25,518 bases of DNA from DASTQL01 sp035761805 (lineage in GTDB: Bacteria > Actinomycetota > Actinomycetes > Jiangellales > Jiangellaceae). Shown one piece after another: positions 21,749 through 25,518 of the stretch. The notes under the pieces are model-generated. The model did not search any database. It saw only the letters and a list, made by a program, of their open reading frames with translations, and was not told the origin of the DNA. The position numbers and the translations under genes are program-made. The stretch lies in NCBI GenBank assembly GCA_035761805.1, contig DASTQL010000167.1:1-25518 (forward strand). Reading direction: 5' to 3'. Within the stretch, counting starts at the first letter, position 1; each line of letters opens with the position of its first letter.

Positions 21749-22945
21749 TCAGCGCAGCCGGTACTCCTCGAGCAGCCGCCGGCCCACGATCATCCGCTGG
21801 ATGTCGGCGGTGCCCTCGCCGATGAGGAGCATCGGCGCCTCGCGGTAGAGCCGCTCGATCTCGTACTCCTTGGAGTAGCCGTAGCCGCCGTGGATCCGGA
21901 ACGAGTCCTCGACGACCTCCTTGCAGTACTCGCTGGCCAGGAACTTGGCCATGCCGGCCTCGAGGTCGTTGCGGGCGCCGGAGTCCTTGGTCCGCGCCGC
22001 TCGCACCATCATGTGGTGCGCCGCCTCGACCTTGGTGGCCATCTCGGCGAGGCGGAAGAGGACCGCCTGGTGCTCGGCGATCGGCTTGCCGAAGGCCTCG
22101 CGCTGCTGGGCGTAGGCGATGCCGAGCTGGAAGGCACGCAGCGCGACCCCGCACCCCCGGGCGGCCACGTTGACGCGACCGACCTCGACGCCGTCCATCA
22201 TCTGGTAGAAGCCCCGGTTCGGCTCGCCCCCGAGCACCTGCTCGGCGCCGATCCGGAAGCCGTCGAAGACGAGCTCGGTGGTGTCGACGCCCTTGTAGCC
22301 CATCTTGTCGATCTTGCCGGGCACCGTGAGACCCGGCGCGACCTCGCCGAAGCCGGGCTCCTTGTCGACGAGGAAGGTCGTCATCCCGCGGTGCGGGGCG
22401 GAGGCCTCGGGGTCGGTGCGAACGAGGACGGCCACGAGGTTGGCCGAGCCGCCGTTGGTCAGCCACATCTTCTGGCCGTCGATGCGGTAGGTGGCGTCGT
22501 CGATCCTCGTCGCCTTCGTCCGGATGGCGGCGACGTCCGAGCCGAGCTCGGGCTCGGACATGGAGAAGGCACCACGGACGTCGCCCTCGGCCATCCGCGG
22601 GAGGTAGCGCCGCTTCTGCTCCTCCGTGCCGTGCTGCTGGAGCATGTAGGCGACGATGAAGTGGGTGTTGACGATGCCGCTCACGCTCATCCACCCGCGG
22701 GAGATCTCCTCCACGCACAGCGCGTACGTGAGCAAGGACTCGCCCAGGCCGCCGTACTCCTCGGGGATCGTCAGGCCGAAGAGCCCGAGCTCCTTGAGCC
22801 CCTCGACGATGCCGGTGGGGTACTCGTCACGGTGCTCCAGCCCGGTCGCGACCGGCAGGATCTCCTTGTCCACGAAGTCGCGGACCGTCTGCAGGATCTC
22901 GGTCTGGACGTCCGTGAGTCCCTCGGTCTGGGCGAGCCGGGCCAT
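21749..22945 (-). CDS. Acyl-CoA dehydrogenase
   Basis: 398 residues from the ATG at 22945, preceded by GGGAGGAA. The FAD-dependent acyl-CoA dehydrogenase fold is shown by GLFGLTIPEEYGG (N-terminal helical domain), FSMSEPELGSDVAAI and KMWLTNGG (beta domain, FAD contacts), QREAFGKPIAEHQ and DSFRIHGGYGYSKEYEIERLYREAPMLLIGEGTADIQ (C-terminal domain). Glu377 in IGEGT is at the position of the catalytic base in short/medium-chain type enzymes. It catalyses alpha,beta-desaturation of an acyl-CoA, in fatty acid or branched-chain amino acid breakdown; the chain length is not readable. It is a single gene with an ordinary ribosome binding site, facing the peptidase gene. Confidence 0.94.
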   Translation of the reverse strand: MARLAQTEGLTDVQTEILQTVRDFVDKEILPVATGLEHRDEYPTGIVEGLKELGLFGLTIPEEYGGLGESLLTYALCVEEISRGWMSVSGIVNTHFIVAYMLQQHGTEEQKRRYLPRMAEGDVRGAFSMSEPELGSDVAAIRTKATRIDDATYRIDGQKMWLTNGGSANLVAVLVRTDPEASAPHRGMTTFLVDKEPGFGEVAPGLTVPGKIDKMGYKGVDTTELVFDGFRIGAEQVLGGEPNRGFYQMMDGVEVGRVNVAARGCGVALRAFQLGIAYAQQREAFGKPIAEHQAVLFRLAEMATKVEAAHHMMVRAARTKDSGARNDLEAGMAKFLASEYCKEVVEDSFRIHGGYGYSKEYEIERLYREAPMLLIGEGTADIQRMIVGRRLLEEYRLR

Positions 22946-22967
22946 GGCCTTCCTCCCTGCAGTGGCG

Positions 22968-23509
22968 TTACCGCGGAGTATGCGGCCCCCGGGGCTCCGG
23001 GGGCACCATGAGGCTTCTCACAGGGTGGACGACGGCACGAGCCTCGACGATGTCGCGGAGGTCGGCGAGCCGACGCACGACCCGGCGCCGGGAGGCCCGG
23101 TCGACGGTCCGAGTGAACGCCCCGAGCGGAGCCCGGAGCCGCAGCCGCTGGGAGTGGTGCAGCAGCGTCCCGCCCGGTGCCGCCTCCAGCGTGTACCACA
23201 GGGATCCAGTGAGCCGGGTGGCCGGACGCGCCTCGGCCATCGCCTCGCGTCGTAGCTGTACCAGCCTGCTCGGGTGAACGCGCCCATCTGGGCCAGCCAC
23301 GGCCAGACGTGCTCGGGCGCGGCCTCGATCGTCACCGCGCGCGCGGCGTCGAACCGAGGCCGAGGGACGATGTCGTCGCCGGGCATCGGTCGCGACACCT
23401 CCTCGGCCGTCTCTCCCCAGTGCAGCTGCCACGGTCGCCAGACGTAGGCGTAGAGAGTGACCGCCGCGAGGCCGACGACGCCGGGGAGGACCACACCAGC
23501 ACGACGCAT
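22968..23509 (-). pseudogene. Broken SRPBCC (START/polyketide cyclase-like) gene with a frameshift and probable internal deletion
   Basis: The ATG at 23509 opens a frame with a TM helix or signal (VVLPGVVGLAAVTLYAYVW) and the typical SRPBCC start VTIEAAPEHVWPWLAQMG to AGWYSYD. Near 23235 this frame turns into Arg/Pro-rich nonsense. The other frame then continues with a family-like C-terminal half, GSLWYTLEAAPGGTLLHHSQ through RRLADLRDIVEA, ending at 22968. Between the two halves only about 18 residues remain where relatives have roughly 60, so a deletion plus frameshift is likely. A sequencing error alone would not restore the missing part. An intact SRPBCC gene lies 260 bp away on the other strand. 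The C-terminal half could still be made from an internal ATG. Confidence 0.68.
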
Positions 23510-23710
23510 GGTGGACACCTCCCGCACCGGAGTCGCTCCGCCGATGGCGGTCGGCCAGGGCCGGACGCCTCCCTGCTGTCCTTGCGGGCCTCCAGACGGG
23601 CCGCGTGAGCGAGGATGGAGCAGCGGCCCACGTGTCTCCGGGTCCGCGCTGGGACCCAGCAGGGATCCCTCCCGCCCGTCCGGTGCCGACCAACGGCCCT
23701 GTTCCGCTCG

Positions 23711-23716
23711 TAGCAT
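23711..23716 (+). promoter_or_regulatory. Predicted -10 (TAGCAT) for the SRPBCC gene
   Basis: TAGCAT fits TAnnnT and leaves a leader of about 45 nt to the GTG at 23770, containing GGGAGG. The -35 is not evident. The rest of the 23510-23769 gap shows nothing else I can identify. Confidence 0.33.
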
Positions 23717-23769
23717 CCCGTGTCACGGTCGGTGGGTGGTGGCCGCAGGGCCCGGGAGGGAGGTTCGCG

Positions 23770-24210
23770 GTGGCTCACATCGCTGGAGAGGTCATGATCC
23801 ACGCGCCGGTCGACGAGGTGTTCGACATGGTCGCGGACGAGCGGAACGAGCCGCGCTACAACCCTCGGATCGTCCGTGCCGAGAAGGTGAGCGACGGACC
23901 GGTCGGCAGGGGCGCTCGCTTCGTCGCCGAGCCCAAGAGCATGGGCGCCAAGGGCGCGATGACCCTAGAGGTGTTGGAGTACGACAGGCCGCACCGACTC
24001 CACAACGTCGTGCGCTCCTCGTACCTGCAGGTCGATGGCACGCTGACCTTCGAGGAGGTCGACGGCGGCACGCGGTTGAGGTGGGACTGGGACATGGGCC
24101 TGGTGGGACCGACGCGGGTGCTGTCCCCGGTGTTGGCCGTCATCGGGCCCAGCTGGGAGCGCCGGAACTGGGTGGGCCTCAAGGAGTACATGGAGTCCGG
24201 CCGCCGCTGA
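23770..24210 (+). CDS. SRPBCC-family protein (polyketide cyclase/START-like)
   Basis: 146 residues from the GTG at 23770, with GGGAGG about 8 nt upstream. The protein begins VAHIAGEVMIHAPVDEVFDMVADERNEPRYNP, the standard N-terminal strand and helix of the Polyketide_cyc2/SRPBCC family, then ARFVAEPKSM, LEVLEYDRPHRLHNVVRSSY and GGTRLRWDWDM. These small proteins form a helix-grip cavity that binds hydrophobic ligands; many are of unknown function and no catalytic residue is fixed. An NmrA-like gene follows 134 bp downstream on the same strand. The region downstream to about 24300 seems empty apart from possible leader sequence. Family call is good, ligand unknown. Confidence 0.82.
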   Translation: MAHIAGEVMIHAPVDEVFDMVADERNEPRYNPRIVRAEKVSDGPVGRGARFVAEPKSMGAKGAMTLEVLEYDRPHRLHNVVRSSYLQVDGTLTFEEVDGGTRLRWDWDMGLVGPTRVLSPVLAVIGPSWERRNWVGLKEYMESGRR

Positions 24211-24344
24211 ATGAGCCCGTCATCGGCCCCGGCGAGCCAGGCGTGTCGCCGGCCGCCTTGGGTGGAACGAGATCGGGATCGACGACGTACGGGCATGCTT
24301 ACCTCCGACGTAACCGCCGAGCGAGGGCGTGGAGGAGGCAACGG

Positions 24345-25211
24345 ATGCCCGATGACCGGGTCGTAGCCGTGGTCGGGGCCACGGGCCGGCAGGGAGGGGC
24401 CGTCACCCGTCACCTGCTCGCCGATGGGTGGCAGGTGCGGGCGCTGACCCGGAAGCCGGAGTCGACCGCGGCCCGCGACCTGGCCGCGCACGGGGCGGTG
24501 GTGATCCGCGCCGACATGGACGACCCCGACACGCTCTCGAACGCCTTCCGGGACGCGCGGTCGGTGTACAGCGTCCAGAACCCGATGATCAGTGGACTCG
24601 ATGCCGAGGTCGCGCACGGCAGGAAGGTGGCAGACGCCGCCAAGCGCGCCGGCGTGCAGCACCTCGTGTACGGCTCCGCCGGCGTGGGTGCTCCCGGTAC
24701 CGGCGTCGGGTCGTGGGAGTCGAAGCTGGAAGTCCAGCGGCACATGGAGGGCCTCGGGTTGCCCGTGACGGTCCTGCGACCGATGGCGTTCATGGAGCTG
24801 ATGACGGACAGGGGCTTCTATCCCCCCGTCTCGATGTGGCACCTCATGCCGAAGCTCATGGGGGTTGACCGCCCGATCCCGTGGATCTGTGTCGACGATC
24901 TGGGAGCCGTCGCGGCGTGCGTGTTCGCGCAGCCCGATCGCTTCATCGGCGCCGACCTGCCACTGGCCGGCGACGTGAAGTCCATCGACCAGTGCCGGGC
25001 CATCTGGCGGGAGGTGACGGGACGCCGGCCGCGTCGTGTACCGATGCCGGTCTGGATGTTCGAGCGGTTCGTCGGGAGCGACCTGCCCACGATGTGGCGA
25101 TGGCTGCGAACGGGCCACGTCGAGATCGACCTGACCACCACCCGGGCGATCCTCCCCGACGTCCTCGACGTCCGCGCCTGGCTCGAGCGGGTGCGCCCTC
25201 CGAGGCACTGA
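24345..25211 (+). CDS. NmrA-like NAD(P)-binding protein
   Basis: 288 residues from the ATG at 24345, with GGAGGA about 8 nt upstream. The N-terminal Rossmann motif GATGRQG (Gly11, Gly14, Gly17) and the strand-helix VRALTRKPES indicate NAD(P) binding; AAKRAGVQHLVYGSAGVG and LPVTVLRPMAFMELM are typical of the NmrA/HSCARG atypical short-chain dehydrogenase group. Members act as redox sensors or as reductases. The catalytic Tyr-Lys pair of classical SDRs is replaced here by a Ser/Glu-rich GSWESKLEVQ segment, which keeps a Lys but no Tyr, so a sensor or non-classical reductase is more likely. It lies downstream of the SRPBCC gene, possibly with its own promoter. Confidence 0.87.
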   Translation: MPDDRVVAVVGATGRQGGAVTRHLLADGWQVRALTRKPESTAARDLAAHGAVVIRADMDDPDTLSNAFRDARSVYSVQNPMISGLDAEVAHGRKVADAAKRAGVQHLVYGSAGVGAPGTGVGSWESKLEVQRHMEGLGLPVTVLRPMAFMELMTDRGFYPPVSMWHLMPKLMGVDRPIPWICVDDLGAVAACVFAQPDRFIGADLPLAGDVKSIDQCRAIWREVTGRRPRRVPMPVWMFERFVGSDLPTMWRWLRTGHVEIDLTTTRAILPDVLDVRAWLERVRPPRH

Positions 25212-25319
25212 TCTGGACCGGTCCTTCGCGTCTCCGTCCTCCTCGACGGACCAGCTGCCCTGCCAGGCCTGGTGCCGCACCAGTGCGTGACGGGGGGCAC
25301 CGCGAAGCTCCGTGCCAGC

Positions 25320-25518
25320 TCATGACCTCCGTCCTCGCGGAGGTACTCGGTCACTGCGGGGGCCCCGCCGGCGCCGAAGCGCCAGTGCGGCTGCTCCGGC
25401 CGCGAGAGCGCCGGTGACCCAGGGCCGCGGGTTGCGCATGGCTGGCCGCTTGTGGAACGCGATCGGCTGATCACCAAGGTGGGTGTACAGGGTGGTGACC
25501 TGCCCGCCGCGGTCGCGG
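25320..25518 (-). CDS. C-terminal end of an unrecognised protein, 5' part outside the window
   Basis: An open minus-strand frame enters from the right edge and stops at 25320. It reads RGGQVTTLYTHLGDQPIAF, then HKRPAMRNPRPWVTGALAAG followed by AAALALRRRRG and an Arg/Pro-rich end. The composition (Ala/Gly-rich hydrophobic helix of about 14 residues flanked by basic residues) and high third-position GC fit coding DNA. It may be a short membrane-anchored tail. There is no start codon in the window and I do not recognise the family. The 108 bp between the NmrA-like stop and this stop show nothing identifiable. Confidence 0.45.
   Translation of the reverse strand, partial: RDRGGQVTTLYTHLGDQPIAFHKRPAMRNPRPWVTGALAAGAAALALRRRRGPRSDRVPPRGRRS

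Noticed and set aside
21692..23011. 439-codon open frame opposite the acyl-CoA dehydrogenase gene
   Set aside because: Shadow of a full-length, motif-complete dehydrogenase gene with a good ribosome binding site.
1..25518. tRNA or rRNA genes, CRISPR arrays, insertion sequences, phage or defence genes
   Set aside because: No T-loop-like GTTCGAA blocks in a cloverleaf context, no regular repeat-spacer pattern, and no transposase, integrase or defence domains were found by reading the sequence and translations.

Overview
The window is very GC-rich, densely packed DNA with many GTG/TTG starts and almost no intergenic space. Gene content and order point to an actinobacterium. The protein sequences look closest to Nocardioides-type Propionibacteriales, but that placement is from memory of protein families, not from a search. 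Most of the window is ordinary chromosomal backbone. The left part follows an order I recall from the Mycobacterium tuberculosis Rv3201c-Rv3214 neighbourhood: UvrD-like helicase, alkyltransferase-like protein, MoeZ, FasR-like TetR regulator, DUF3107, ferritin-like protein, RhlE-type helicase, Soj-like ParA and Gpm2-type phosphatase.

Layout. 1-1441 (minus): an ATL-type DNA repair protein followed by the start of a UvrD/RecB-like helicase that is cut by the window edge. 1535-3949 (plus): a large multi-pass protein with a UPF0104/flippase-like C-terminus and a degenerate kinase-like middle. 3953-6138 (minus): alpha/beta hydrolase then moeZ. 6205-7924 (plus): a small acidic protein, a FasR-like TetR regulator, DUF3107 and a GlsB/YeaQ membrane protein. 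7934-8668 (minus): ferritin-like protein, divergent from a DEAD-box RNA helicase with a long Arg/Gly tail (8874-10619). 10650-12345 (minus): Soj/ParA-like ATPase and a secreted L,D-transpeptidase. 12454-13733 (plus): an alpha/beta hydrolase whose stop overlaps the start of an RsbW-like ATPase. 13753-15316 (minus): DUF6758 zinc-ribbon protein and a PHP phosphoesterase. 15371-15766 (plus): Nudix hydrolase. 15769-16838 (minus): MaoC-like hydratase and histidine phosphatase. 17019-18116 (plus): CorA. 18166-19851 (minus): a YflT-like stress protein and a DUF2332 protein, separated by an 86-nt palindrome. 20006-21652 (plus): secreted M28 aminopeptidase. 21749-22945 (minus): acyl-CoA dehydrogenase. 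22968-23509 (minus): a broken SRPBCC gene. 23770-25211 (plus): an intact SRPBCC gene and an NmrA-like gene. 25320-25518 (minus): the C-terminus of an unrecognised protein.

Regulation readable in the DNA: at least seven genes have a -10-like hexamer (mostly TAnnGT, TACGAT or TACGCT) only 6-8 nt before the start codon, as expected for leaderless mRNAs. Four others have the identical hexamer TACCAT 28-60 nt or more (up to about 150) before a start. Several convergent gene pairs share hairpins that overlap their coding ends.

I see no tRNA, rRNA, CRISPR array, transposase, phage or defence system. No gap of 300 bases or more lacks a gene. The observations most worth following are the 86-nt palindrome, the hydrolase/anti-sigma pair (resembling RsbQ-type energy-stress signalling), the degenerate kinase-like domain fused to a flippase-like module, and a terminator-like hairpin inside the ferritin-like gene. 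None of these is proven to be a new system.
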